From positions 123,252,839-123,316,838 of the forward strand of contig OZ024824.1 of assembly GCA_964016985.1 (NCBI GenBank): 64,000 bases of DNA, written 5' to 3'. Positions 34,294-46,430 of this stretch are shown one piece after another. This stretch comes from Anodontia alba. Its lineage: Eukaryota > Mollusca > Bivalvia > Lucinida > Lucinidae. The number at the start of each line of letters is the position of its first letter. Positions within the stretch are counted from its first letter, which is position 1. The translations under genes and the position numbers were made by a program. The notes under the pieces were generated by a model. The model saw nothing but the letters and a program-made list of their open reading frames with translations, was not told the origin of the DNA and did no database searches.

Positions 34294-34579
34294 GGAAGCA
34301 ATACTTGGCAGGTATTTTTTTGTAGACTTTTACGTGGTGCGCGTAAAAATTATTCCGTTTTAGCTTAGCTAACTGTCTATACCTCGATTTATGCTCCCCA
34401 CCGCCCCTTACCTTGCCCGCCGCTTACCTGCATATATATAAATGATCGAGTTTTTATGAAATTGTGTGAAAAGTTACTGTCCTTTCAGCTTTACTTGTGT
34501 TTACATTAAATGTTTTGCTTGGCGTTTGCTCAAATATTTACCCTACTGTACTTTCGACATCTTTCTGAAAGTCGGTTTT

Positions 34580-36553
34580 AGCTCTCCGTCCGTCGTCGTC
34601 GTCCGTCTGTCCGTCCGTTCGCAATCTTTAAACAACATCTCCCCCTAAACCACTGATTGGAATTTGACCAAACTTCACAGGAATGATCCTTGGGTGGTCC
34701 TCTTTCAAGTTGTTTAAATGGTTCCGGTCCATTGCATATCTAGGTCACGGGAGCTATAAATAGATTTTTTCAACTAAAAACTTAAAACATCTTCTTGTCA
34801 GAAACCAGTCGACCGATTTCCATATAATTTTGCAGAAATGTTCCTTTGGTGATCCTCTACCAAGATTTTCAAACCATTTGGATTCGTCGAAAACATGGCC
34901 GCTAGGGGGCGGGGCTTCTTTTCCCTATATTTCTATATAGAAAACTTTAAAAATCTTCTTGTCAGAAACCACTCGAAGGATTTCAACATGATTTTGCAGA
35001 AATATTCCTTTGGTGATCCTCTATCAAGTCGTTCAAGCCATTTGGATTCCTCAAAAAACATGGCTTATTTTCCCTATATATCTATATAGAAAACTTTAAA
35101 AATCTTCTTGTCAGAAAACCACTGGACCAATTTCCAAAAAATTTTGCAGAAATGTTGCTTTTATGATCCTCTACCAAGATTGTTCAAGCCATTTGGATTC
35201 GTCAAAAAACATGGCCGCCAGGGAGCGGGGCTTATTTTCCCTCTATATCGATATAAAAAACTTTAAAAATCTTCTTGTCAGAAACCACTGGACCGATTTC
35301 AATATAATTTTATAGAAATAAGCCTTTGGTGATCCTCTACCAAGATTGTTCAAGCCATTTGAATTCGTCAAAAAACGTGTCCGCCAGGGGGCGGGGCTTC
35401 TTTTCCCTATATATCTATATAGAAAACTTAAAAAATCTTCTTGTCAGAAACCACTGAACCGATTTCCATATAATTTTGCAGAAATGTTCTTTTGGTGATC
35501 CTCTACCAAGATTGTTCAAGCTATTTGGATTCGTCAAAAAACATGGCCGCCGGGGGCGGGACTTGTTTTCCCTATATATCTATATAGAAAACTTAAAAAA
35601 ATCTTCTTGTCAGAAACTGTTCAAAATACTACTTCATACAATCTAAGAAATTCCAATGATATACGCAGTGTTCATGCTCGTACAAATTTATTCTATAACT
35701 CATTCCTTCCATCCACAATCCGAGCACGGAGTGAACTTTCTGACGAAATTAAGTCAGCCCCTTCTGTTGCTTCGTTCAAGTTTAGATTGAACGGAGATCT
35801 ACATAAGCCTCCTAAATATTACAACGCAGGTTCACGAATTGGCCAAATTATCCATGCTAGGATTCGAATGGAGTGCAGCTCACTCAACTCGCATCTTTAT
35901 AAGAAAAACATTGTACTCAGTCCCTCGTGTTCCTGTGGAGGTTTCGAAAGTGCGTATCATTTCTTCTTTCAGTGTCCCAACTACTCAGAGGCCAGACGCC
36001 GACATCTTCCCAACAATCTAAATGACTATAATACTAACCAATTACTTCATGGTTTACCAGACGCTTCCAACACAGAAAATGAAGTTCTGTTCACCCAAGT
36101 CCAAGACTTTACAGTATATTCGAAAAAATTTCTTTGAGTACTTGTTCGCTTGGTGTATTAAGATTATAGCCAGCCATGCGGATTAAAGTGTCGATCGACA
36201 ATGGGCAACACATTTAGAAATATATGAATGACGAACAAGGCTAGCATGTAGCACGTATTGTCGGTTGTGTGGTCTCATAATCGATGACTATGAAAGATGC
36301 GCTTAACACTCTTCTAATCGTTGGGTTGAATCACATTAGCTCATTAAGTTACCAGGAATACGTTTATCGTTCAACGCTAATGTAATACTACCCGATGCAC
36401 TCCGACAACTGTCTCGACATATCTATAGCTGTTACGGGAACATTTGATCGATCAACTTACTTTACCGAAAGAGGTGCGACATGCTCTCTAGTTAATCATC
36501 ATCATCATCATCATCATCATCATGGTCATCATCATTACTATTATTGTTATCTC

Positions 36554-36598
<45 letters not shown>

Positions 36599-38220
36599 TT
36601 TATTATCATATTTGCTAAATAATTACCAACATGCTATGTTTTCATCTACTCTTCACATGTTATTACGCTGTTATATAACTTTCAGGAGATGATTTACATA
36701 AGCTCTAAGCTTTTTATCAAATCCTGTACCTTATAATATTATGCTATGTAAAGGTGAAAAATGCTGAATAAAATATTGTTTAAACCAAATGTTTCTTTGG
36801 TGACCCTTTACCAAGATTGTTCAAGCCGTCATGGTTTGTCAATAAACATGGCTGCTATGGGGTGGGGCTTATTTTCCCTATATGTCTGTATAGAAAGCTT
36901 GAAAAAATCTTCTTGTCAGAAACCACTGGACCGATTTCAATATAACTTGGCAGAAATGTTTCCTTGGTGACCCTTTACCAAGATTGTTCAAGCTGTCATG
37001 ATTTATCTAAAAACATGGCCGCTAGGGGCTGGGATTATTTTCCCTAAATTATCTGTATAGAAAAATTAAATGATCTTCTTGTCAGAAACCACTGGACTGA
37101 TTTTAATATAACATTGCAGAAATGTTTCTGATGTTTCAAGGTTGTACAAGCCGTCATGATTCTTAAAAACATGGCCACCAGGGGGCAGGGCTTATTTTCC
37201 CTATATATCTATATAGAAAACTTTAAAAATCTTCTTGTCAAAAACCACAGGACCGATTTCATTATAACTTGACAAAAATGGTTCCTTGGTGACCTTCTAC
37301 CAAGATTGTTCAAGTAATCGTGATTTATCAAAAAACATGGCTGCTAAGCGGGTGGGGCTTATTTTCCATATATACCTATATAGAAAACTAAAAAATCTTC
37401 TAGTCATAAACCATCAAACTGATTTCAGTATAACTTGGCAGGGATGTTCCTTTGGTGACCCTCTACCAAGGTTGTTCAAGCTGTCATGATTCGTCAAAAA
37501 ACATGGCCTCTAGAGGCGGGGCTTATTTTCCGTATATATCTATATAAAAAGATTTTAAAATCTTCTCGTAAGAAACCGTTGGACCGAGTTCAATGTAACT
37601 TGGCAGGAATGTTGCTTTGGTGACCTTCTACCAAGATTGTTCAAGCCTTCATGATAGATCAGAAAACATGGCCATTTTTCTTGTCAAATACCTCCTGACT
37701 GATTTCAATAATGCTTTGGTGACCCTCTACCAAGAATGTTCAAGCAATCCTGATAAGTCAAAAAACATGGCTGCTAGGGGGTGGGGCTTATTTTCCCTAT
37801 AGATCTGAATAGAAAACTTTAAAAATCTTTTTTGTCAGAAACCACTGAACTGATTTGAGTTTATTTTGGCAGGAATGTTCCTTTGGTTACCCTCTACCAA
37901 ATTTGTTCAAGCTGTCACGATTCGTTAAAAAATGGCCGTTAGGGGGTAGGGCTTTATAGCGATATAAAACACTTTAAAAATCTTTTTGTCAGAAACCACT
38001 GGATCAATTTCAATATAACTTGGCAGAAATGTTCCTTTGGTGACCCTCTTTCAAGATTAAGCCAAGTCGTCATGATGCGTTAAAAAGAAAAAAATGGCTT
38101 GTTGGGACGGGTGGGTTGGGGGGGGGGGGGGGGTGTGGGGTGCAGTGAACTTGGCTGAAACTTCAACAGTAAGTATGCAAATCTGTTTGCTCAGGTGAGC
38201 GATATAGGATCATCATGGTC
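34580..38220 (+). repeat. Tandem array T4, split by a LINE
   Basis: Opens TTTTAGCTCTCCGTCCGTCG and closes CTCAGGTGAGCGATATAGGA then CATGGTCCTCTTGTTTT. In between are about a dozen units of about 170 bp with CTTCTTGTCAGAAACCACTG, CCTCTACCAAGATTGTTCAA and AACATGGCCGCCAGGGGGCG. The LINE at 35618-36786 interrupts it. Comparison with 25470-25520 shows the empty site. Confidence 0.85.
35618..36786 (+). pseudogene. 5'-truncated LINE inserted into tandem array T4
   Basis: An open frame of about 173 codons to 36137 encodes the C-terminal part (TTSYNLRNSNDIR, IIHARIRMECSSLN, CSCGGFESAYHFFFQC). The 3' UTR contains (CAT)n and (TTA)n runs at about 36496-36597 and ends AATAAAATATTGTTTAAACC. Array sequence resumes straight after with about 30 bp of the unit missing, so the insertion came with a small target deletion. 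Confidence 0.85.
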
Positions 38221-38224
38221 CTCT

Positions 38225-38345
38225 TGTTTTTTTTTATTTTGCTTAGCGCTTTACACAGAAGTAATTTTGCAAACCTTGATCATAATTTAATGCACAATTA
38301 TTTGTCGTAACTACCTACGCAAAAAAAAGTTTTATTCTAGTCAAT

Positions 38346-38387
<42 letters not shown>

Positions 38388-38510
38388 AATATTTTCACTT
38401 TTCCTCATAGTAAAAATTAATGCAAATTATGCTGAAATTTGTAGGGTAGGTAACTTGGAGGCAGACTTTCAACAAGTTCTGCTTGTTCATTTTTTTTCTG
38501 ATATTGTCCA
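38225..38510. repeat. Right arm (outer part) of the inverted repeat, displaced by array T4
   Basis: This stretch, including a long T run at about 38348-38380 and AAGTTCTGCTTGTTCATT near 38480, is the reverse complement of 25765-26000. It is separated from the rest of the right arm by the 3.6 kb T4 array. A third, same-orientation copy of this segment lies at 24880-25115. Confidence 0.75.
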
Positions 38511-39564
38511 AGAAAAGATTTAATAAATTGATATGTGATCAAAGAAATGGGGCACCTGACAGTCTGTAAAATTCAGTTTGTCTCTCATTCTTGAACTGGA
38601 TCAAAAATGAAATATTTTTTTATTCATCGTATCTCTGAATTTATGTTCTGAATTAATGTTGCCAGAATTAATTAAGAGATATGATAAAAATCATTTCATT
38701 TTTGAAAGAGTTAAAACAGTATGTACACGGATCGGACGCCATAGAACGGCGTCAAATCAGGGTCTACATCTTTTGCATTTAATACAGGAATTGCTATAAA
38801 ATATGGTAATACTTATATAACCTAACCAGACACCCCTTTTGTTGGAAGTGAACAGGTCCGAAGAATTAAGGTAGAGGAGTCCACTCGGCATAAATAGATT
38901 ATACTATTCAAAGTTTAAAATTGCACCTCTCTCGAATACATTGGTATCGATTCTTATGGAAATTTTACTGTGTATAATGTATGTCCGCTATCCAGCATAT
39001 CATGTTTGTTGAAATTTGTATATGTGCTCATGGGCCATATGGCTTATTGCATGAATAAATTACTTACTAAAAGAACAAGAGACTAACTGAAATTTTAAAA
39101 ATTATCGCATTAATACCATATATCAATTTATCAAACATTTCTTGGATAAAATGGGTCTATTTTTTTAGGACTATAGAACCTTTAAGTGATACGTATATAT
39201 TTTGTAACAAATTAATACAGATAGTGAAGGTATAATATTTTAAAAATATTTTTTCTCTTGGACGCATGCATTTGAATCTGATTGGTGAAAAAGGTAGGTT
39301 CATTTGTAAGGACAGAATGCATTTGGTAATTATTTTTCAATCATTTTACCAGGGAGCTTTCGTGCGCACCAAGTCCCTTGTGAATAGAGTAGTCCCTTTT
39401 TTTCGAAGAGATTTAAAGCAATATGAGGAAAAGCATGTCGGCGTTGTTATCAAACATGCGGAATATAGAGTGCTTACCTTGAAAGTGTGCTCATTCTCCT
39501 TAACCCATTAAAGACTGAATAAACTCTCCCACATTATATATTGGAATAGTCTATTTTCGAATTT
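38511..39564. other. AT-rich interval, no gene recognised
   Basis: An 81-codon frame at 39266-39511 has no recognisable domain. A weak family E remnant (ATCGGACGCCATAGAACGGC) lies near 38740. Confidence 0.4.
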
Positions 39565-39740
39565 AGGTATGTCAGACTATTTGATGTGGATGCTCCTAGA
39601 GAAAAAATGGTTGAACTATTTGCAAACAGTGGAGAACCTGATCAGACGCCGCATTCTGCGGCATCTGATCTGGGTCTGCACTGTTTGCCAGATACCCGTT
39701 TGGGGGTCTCAGATCTTCAATGGGTTAAACACACTGCGTT
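39565..39740. repeat. Family E hairpin repeat, canonical
   Basis: GAACCTGATCAGACGCCGCA and TGCGGCATCTGATCTGGGTC are mirror arms, between TTTGCAAACAGTGG and CACTGTTTGCC. Confidence 0.8.
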
Positions 39741-40104
39741 TGATTTGAATGGAAACAAGACTAGTGTTGTAAAGACATTCGACAAATATCAATGAAAACA
39801 GTTACAAAGTGTTATTTTCTTTCTTGACATATTTGAAAATTAAGTCTATTTAAAGCAATAACCGGCGTAATATTTAATTGTAGGACTAATCGGTATCAGA
39901 AACCTGTTATCTTTCACAAAAGAGGTGACATATATGAGACTAAAACCACTTGTGTCCAGACCACAGATGACTGTTCTGCAACATTAAGGCAATAACATGA
40001 ACTATAGTCTATGTAACTTTAATTTACTCTCTCTGAACACTGTAATTAGTGGCAATATAACTGACTTTCTAATGTGCAGTCGTGTGTTAGCCAGCCCCGG
40101 GCAC

Positions 40105-40312
40105 TTAACCTATACCACTCTCTCGGTTAAATTCTGCTGCCGACACACTGAATGACATTTTTTATATTTTTTCCTAGAAAACAGGATTTGGCATTTCATG
40201 CAAATTGTCTCGATTTGCATGAAATGTCAAAATTGTTTTAAGCTAGGAAAAAATGAGAAAAATATGTCAATATATCGTCTGCTGAAAGTTTACCCAGAGT
40301 GCTAAGCGTTAG
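40105..40312. mobile_element. Family B palindromic MITE
   Basis: TTAACCTATACCACTCTCTC to GCTAAGCGTTAG with GCATTTCATGCAAATTGTC centre and ATCGTCTGCTGAAAG inner repeat. Confidence 0.85.
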
Positions 40313-40364
40313 CATAACTGGACAATAAGTCTGTAAAGTAATGAACCATGTTGTAGGTAAGTGA

Positions 40365-40560
40365 GTGTTCGGAGCCTTAAAGAACAGCGAAAGGTCAGAT
40401 CAGCCTGTACATCTGTACAGTCTTTTCAGGGTATTTGCCCGTTGAAACCGTCTACACTGCTCAATGATTCTGTAAGCGGACAACGAAGGCACAGAGTAGA
40501 CTAAATGGATGCGCAGATTGATCAGGATATGCATTGTCCGAATATGTCCCAGTATCCAAT
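40365..40560. repeat. Family D, degraded
   Basis: GATCAGCCTGTACATCTGTA, CAATGATTCTGTAAGCGGAC and GATGCGCAGATTGATCAGG. Confidence 0.55.
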
Positions 40561-40639
40561 GTTTGCCGTGATGGAGTGTCGCAAATTTATTTCAGTGGTC
40601 TCAATAGTTCAATAAAAGATGCGCAACTCGATAAAAGGG

Positions 40640-40880
40640 CTCTTAGGTGGGGGTAGATACACCTGCTAAACGTTCTGCTATTTTTTCACTACAGGGACAA
40701 CGATTTTGCGATTTCTTGTTTACTTTCCCGAAAAGCCATCTCCTAAAATATGCCTGCTCTAAAAGGAAAGCAATGATTCTACGGTAAGAAAGTTCTTTCC
40801 TGTCAGAGTAGATGATATTTCAGAAGAGGACAAAATTAATATAGACGGTTATCTCTTGCGAAGATGTATCCTTTCCCCTT
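40640..40880. repeat. Family G repeat, degraded
   Basis: TGCTCTAAAAGGAAAGCAAT and AAGTTCTTTCCTGTCAGAG arms; CAAAATTAATATAGACGG follows. Confidence 0.55.
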
Positions 40881-40890
40881 AAGCCAGATA

Positions 40891-41292
<402 letters not shown>

Positions 41293-41327
41293 CATGCTCA
41301 GTCTTAGAGGGGGGTCCAGATCATTTT

Positions 41328-41371
41328 CATTACGAAAACACGCCTATTCAAATATATTGAAAATTTTACCA

Positions 41372-41404
<33 letters not shown>

Positions 41405-41627
41405 AGAATTTTCAGATAAAAATTCTGATATTTTTCATATTTCTGCTCAAAACATAGATCGTGGGTACTCGTTAGAACCGCCTCGGCGAGGCGGTTCTAA
41501 CGAGTACCACAATCTATGTTTTTGAGCAGAAATAAGAAAAATAATGTATACCCCTGTAAACCCTAGTTTTACTATACAAAAGTGGGGTGTAAGGGGGTCA
41601 AAATTATATAGGCATGTTTTCGTGATG
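41328..41627 (+). mobile_element. Family A palindromic element
   Basis: CATTACGAAAACACGCC to GGCATGTTTTCGTGATG with a long expanded A run (about 41373-41402) in the left third. It directly follows a pogo-like MITE (40891-41292). Confidence 0.9.
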
Positions 41628-41949
41628 ATTTTTTTTTCTGAGTTTTCAACAAAACACATACGTTGTAGCTATTCATTAGAAGCGCCCCAAAGCCTGTTTC
41701 TCTCCGAAAATTTCATTGAATATAATGAGTATGATAGCACATCAAAAAAAAAAAAAAAAAAAAAAAAAAAAACATATCAGACTGGTCAGTCACACGCTGT
41801 GCCCCCGAGTTTCGACGAACGAAGAAAATGTCTGCATCAGGTTGCATGAGTGATTCAAAAAGAAAAAAAAAAAGTCTTGAAAGAGGTCTTGATTAAGGCT
41901 GTATCATAGAACTCATTATTTGACGAGTGTAATGACTCTGTGTTTAACG

Positions 41950-42810
41950 CTTATTGCCACGGACGCCGTACGATTTATTTGGCTACGATTTTCCGTACGA
42001 ATTTTCAGGCATCGTAAGTAGCTACGGGCTACGGCGTATGTGTTTACATTGTATACGAGCAACGTGCGATTTCTTGCACGGGCTTTCGGCGACGGACCGG
42101 GGCAAAGCCGTACGGAGACCGTGCAGCGATCGTACGGAAATCGTGCAGCCATCGTTCAGTCTCCGCAGCCTACGCTTGGAAATCGTACCGGGCCCGTGCG
42201 GAGAGGTACGGTGACTGTGCGATTGTCGTGTAGTTTGGGTATTCCTGTACCAAAAGTATACAACTTCACATTTCTGCTTGTGTTGTCGGTTAAAATGGCA
42301 CTTAAAACAAAAGGCGGGAAGGGAAAAAGGTCTAAGAAGGTAAATGTTTACCTATCGCAAGGCGGTCGCACGGTCATGATGCGGTCGCCGTGGGATTGCC
42401 GCAAGATAACAGCTTTATATCCGTTCGATTTTATGGGCATTGCACGAGCACCGTGCGACAACATTGCGATGGGGGCCGCACGATTATCCCAGATCCTACA
42501 ATCATCGTACGATGTTTGCTTGGTCCAAATGACCATATAAAATCTTGCATTGCCCGCACGATCAGCGCGCGGCCTCTGTGCGGTGCCCGTACAAGGATCG
42601 TGCGATGCTACCTACGACGTATCTACGGGCTACGGGCTTATGATTTTTAAAAATTTTTCAAAGTGCGGAGTTAAACAAAATCGTAGAGGCTACGGCGCCC
42701 GTGAATCCGTACGTTAATCGTATAGCCGCTGGCTGCTTCTGTACGGATGCAGCACGGAAAGGGAGATACGGGCATCTTACCGGCACCGTAAGTTCCTCGC
42801 GGGCCAAATG
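41950..42810. repeat. CGTACG/CGTGCG-rich island
   Basis: About 850 bp densely strewn with CGTACG, CGTGCG, ATCGTAC and CTACGG words (for example CCGTACGGAGACCGTGCAGC), strikingly richer in CpG than its neighbours. Both ends carry GCTACGGCG words. Open frames in it (for example 42040-42540) look like by-products of the repeated words. Probably a dispersed repeat of unusual composition. Confidence 0.6.
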
Positions 42811-42821
42811 TAAAATAGGCA

Positions 42822-43013
42822 TTAGCATGCTTGGTAAAATTCTCAGCAGAAGGCAGTTTGAAATATTTTTCTTATTTTTCCCTTAAAACAAGCTTAGATA
42901 TAGCCTAAATAGACAATTTGCATGAAATGACTAAGCCTACTTGCTGAGAAAAATAAGAAAAATATCATCACTTTGTCGTCTGCTGAATTAGCCCAGAGAG
43001 TAGTAAAGGTTAA
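42822..43013. mobile_element. Family B palindromic MITE, inverted
   Basis: TTAGCATGCTTGGTAAAATT to GAGAGTAGTAAAGGTTAA, the reverse orientation of the copies at 1772 and 20627. It adjoins the CGTACG-rich island. Confidence 0.85.
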
Positions 43014-43406
43014 CAGTTGTCTCCAAATTATTAGGCGCTGTGCCCCGCATCCGGCGTTGGTTTAAAAGATGGCTCTGACATCTACTATTTCATACATTTC
43101 CGAGCTACATATAACAGAACTGAATCTCTGCGGGAGTTCTCTTTTATAACCGGCGTTTTAATATATAATTAGTCACTCTGTGTATATATTCTTTCGACTA
43201 CTTTATTTTTTCTTATATATCATGTATAAATATGTTGAGTTACAATACTGTTAGCTACTGTTACAGTAGCAGACGACATTCTGAAATATCATTTTTTTAG
43301 TTTTCAGAGAAAATAAGACATGACATTTAATAATAATCTTCTAAAAAAGACATGTCGATTCACACAAAATATCAAGCCTCATTTGCTTTATAAAAAAGCG
43401 ATAATA

Positions 43407-43407
<1 letters not shown>

Positions 43408-43462
<55 letters not shown>

Positions 43463-43472
43463 GTATGTATGT

Positions 43473-43518
<46 letters not shown>
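43408..43518 (+). repeat. Compound (TATC)n-(GTAT)n-(GT)n microsatellite
   Basis: About 13 TATC units followed by TGTATGTATGTG and a (GT)n run. Confidence 0.98.
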
Positions 43519-43520
<2 letters not shown>

Positions 43521-43839
43521 GAGAGAGAGTTGAGAAAGAGACAAACACACACACAGAGGCAGACAGACAGATAGTCAGAGACCGATACTGATAGCCTAGA
43601 TACAGTTTTGAGTTTTACACCTGTGTGGTTGTTACGTGTATTGAAACATTTTACGTTAAACATGTAACATAAAGGATTTCAATACGAGTGATATTCGCAC
43701 AGGTATTATTATAAACATATATTGTGAAAATGCCGCCGTTTCTCGTCTTTTATCAAAAAAGCCATTTTGAAATACAGAACAGTTGTTGAAGTGACATCTT
43801 AAAATACATTGCCAGGCTGAAACCATATCGTTTCATCAC

Positions 43840-44110
43840 TTCATTCTTGTTCAATAAACGCGAGAATAAAACAGGAATTAGTGTGTCGCCTTGCCGGACT
43901 CCTTGCTGTGTCAAATACTACTTGTGTCCATTCCTTTATCTTAACTCTTCCTGCCTTTTATGCAAATGAGTTCAAGAGTATAATTTTGATATCAAATGCG
44001 TGAAAAAACAAACATTTTATTATCTTGTAGAAAATCCACCGATACCCTTAATGTCACCTTCAGCCATTTAGTATTCAATATCAATGTTCCTCATTGTTGA
44101 AAGAAGGTGT
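43840..44110 (-). pseudogene. Decayed LINE reverse transcriptase fragment, second family
   Basis: Minus-strand translation shows QGVRQGDTLIPVLFSRLLN (about 43850-43910), the RT motif preceding the catalytic box in CR1/L2-like elements. Upstream reading is full of stops. Similar nucleotides recur at 46150-46430. Confidence 0.6.
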
Positions 44111-44369
44111 AAAACTTGAAAATCAATTTAACAGTTGTCAAATAGCACAGGTGATTTGTGGTAAATCGAGCCCTGTACAAATGCGAGCCCCGCCCAATGC
44201 CTTCTGTTTTGTAAATGAGGTTGTAACATCAAACCTCCTAAAATGTGTTTTTCAGTAGTATTTTGTGCACAAGAAGCTTGTGTAACCAAATATTCAGGAC
44301 AGACCAACATTTGATTCATTACCCAATGTTTAGTAATATTATAATAAGCCATATTATCAATCATTTACC

Positions 44370-45220
44370 ACTTTTTTTCATAAGAAAATAATTTATTTGA
44401 TATCCTTGTTCCTACATACTGTGCTTATCAAAACAAACCAGACTAAAGGGTGATTAATGGATACGTAATGCAGCAGTCATTTCAAACTGATAGCGGCGAC
44501 ATTACGGGGTTATGCCGTTATTTAACCTCCGATGAGTCCCGGCAGTGCCATAGATGTCACGGGGTTCTCCTATGAGTCCCGACAGTGCCGAAGATGTGCC
44601 GGGGTTTTATTTTCTTGCAGAAAATAACCGGGATTTTCCAAGACATAGTACAATGTATTCACCGGGATATAACTTCTCTCGAGAACCGTTTCTTCATAAT
44701 GGCGGGTAAGAGCCAAATCGAAAGTAATTTGAATATGGCGCTATTGCCATATGTAATAAAGTTTATCTGAAAGGTCCACTTCACTAGTTCTTCTTCATTA
44801 TGCATCAGTCATTTGTAGCCCTTGCCTCAACGGGACCGGGGAACTTTTTCAGTTTGCGGAGACAAATTTAAGGTAAATTCCCTACTCAAAGCCCCTCCGC
44901 CCCGGGGTCAACTTTTGTTTCCTGGAATAGTCTGCTCTCTGTTGCAAAAATCAACCTGCATCTTTATCATGGTAACAGGTCTGGTTTACTAGATACAGCT
45001 AAACAAAGGTAGCGTTTCATAGACAGTATGAGCCAGATTATTCGAAAACTAAAGTTTGGGGTTGATGTGGCTCTAATTTATGTGTGCAAACCATTATGGA
45101 GGGAAATTAATGCCCTGGCACATCTACGGCATTGTCAAGACATCGGATGTTAAATCACGACACTTAAGTCCCGCTATATACCCGCTATTCCCGGCCCTGC
45201 AGGGGCCGGAGTTTCAAATG
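44370..45220. other. Unassigned interval with a short GAGTCCCG repeat
   Basis: GATGAGTCCCGGCAGTGCC and ATGAGTCCCGACAGTGCC (about 44530 and 44572) form a two-copy direct repeat. No gene recognised. Confidence 0.4.
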
Positions 45221-45350
45221 GCGGTTTTAACGAGTACCCACAATCTATGTTTTGAGCAGAAATATGAAAAATACTAGTTTTTTATCTGAAAAATTTCAGT
45301 TTTTGGAGGTCAGATTTTCTATATATTTGAATAGGAATGTTTTCGTTATG
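45221..45350 (-). mobile_element. Family A, half copy ending in the core
   Basis: Starts inside the core (GCGGTTTTAACGAGTACCC) and runs to the terminus AATGTTTTCGTTATG; the other half is replaced by unrelated GC-rich sequence (CCCGGCCCTGCAGGGGCCGG). Confidence 0.8.
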
Positions 45351-45828
45351 TAGTGTTTTAGAAACGCATATTTCTAGTTTAATTTTGCAATACACCTGTA
45401 ATTACATATGAATATAAAATGACAAACACACATATATACGCACTCTCACACGCACGTACAAGAAGGAACAGACAACATGGATACAGAATTATTTTAGACT
45501 TAAGACTGGTATATATTGTTCTGGTGTAAATATCCATGTCTAGGACTGCTGAGATGGTATACTATCTGTTCACAAGGGAGAATATTGCATGTTTAGTGTA
45601 TTAAACAGTTTGTGTAGTCTCACTTTTAAATTCTTTGATTACCTGTTTCAGTTTCAGTTATGATTCTGAAACAAGACAGTATAGCATTCAGTTAGTAAGT
45701 GGAAACTGATCATGAATGTTTGTGATTTAGCTGTACCCTGTTCATAGTCTTGGAACTGAGGATTCATGGCGAGCGCAGCTGGCTTCTTCATGTCGCCGTT
45801 TAACCACCTCTGCGACAAAAACAAGTCT

Positions 45829-46069
45829 TTAGCGCATAGCATACTGGGTAAAAAATTCAGCAGACGATATTTTGAAATAGTTTTCTTATTATTCTCAGAA
45901 AATGGTATTCTCAGAAAATAGGCATTGATATTTCATGCAAATTGTTTCCTGAGGAGATAATTTGCATGAAATGTCAAAACCTAATGTCTTGAAATATATA
46001 TATAATAGAAAACAAAACTATCATACATTTGTCGTCTGCTGAATTTGCCCAGAGAATGGTAAAGTTTAA
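45829..46069. mobile_element. Family B palindromic MITE, inverted
   Basis: TTAGCGCATAGCATACTGGG to CCAGAGAATGGTAAAGTTTAA; centre TTTCATGCAAATTG / GAGATAATTTGCATGAAATG. A short repeated TTCTCAGAAAA motif lies near 45894-45919. Confidence 0.8.
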
Positions 46070-46149
46070 GGCCAACTTAGTGTGGAAATTCCCACATGTC
46101 TTAAGTACACACCATTATCATAAAACAGCAGAAAACATATTCCTAAATT

Positions 46150-46430
46150 GTAATAAAAGCGGGGCTAAATAACTTCCCTGCCTGCCTCCCTGCTGCGAGG
46201 AAAGTTATATGTTCAATTTATCATCATGAGTTTTTCTTGTAATGAATTTCAGTCTATAATTATGAGATCAAATACTTAAGGAAACAAACCTTTTATCATC
46301 TTGAAGCTAACAGCTGAAGTTCAGAAGAGAAAGCCTGTGGTGAGTTTATTATTTCAATTATTGAGACTCTTCGTTTAAAAAAGGTGAAAATTTGAATATT
46401 CACAAAACACTTGTCAACATCTTTAATGAG
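46150..46430 (-). pseudogene. Decayed LINE reverse transcriptase fragment, second family
   Basis: Minus-strand QQGGRQGSYLAPLLL matches the GVRQGxxLSPLLF motif. The adjacent DNA shares ATAATTxTGAxATCAAATxC and AACAAAC-TTTTAT words with 43960-44030. No intact frame. Confidence 0.55.

Larger units (their letters stand above)
32405..34555. repeat. Right arm (inner part) of the large inverted repeat
   Basis: Mirror of the left arm, running inner to outer: TTGTG-rich tract complement, E fragments, D, tRNA-Thr, E, the CTGAGTCTGCTATTTTCG block, an internally deleted family A copy, and the TTTGCTTGGCGTTTG segment near 34510. It begins within a LINE reverse transcriptase fragment and ends where tandem array T4 starts. 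Confidence 0.85.

Noticed and set aside
36395..36622. Poly-His frame resembling a metal-binding protein
   Set aside because: It is the (CAT)n and (TTA)n runs in a LINE 3' UTR.
34580..38220. CRISPR-like regularly spaced repeats
   Set aside because: The units are about 170 bp, contiguous and diverged, with no unique spacers; this is an ordinary tandem array in a eukaryotic genome.
42040..42540. 166-codon open frame in the CGTACG island
   Set aside because: The peptide is an echo of repeated CG words read in frame; overlapping open frames on both strands argue for composition rather than coding.
45654..45842. 62-codon minus-strand frame ending near a family B element
   Set aside because: Composition looks protein-like, but no domain, splice logic or neighbour supports it.
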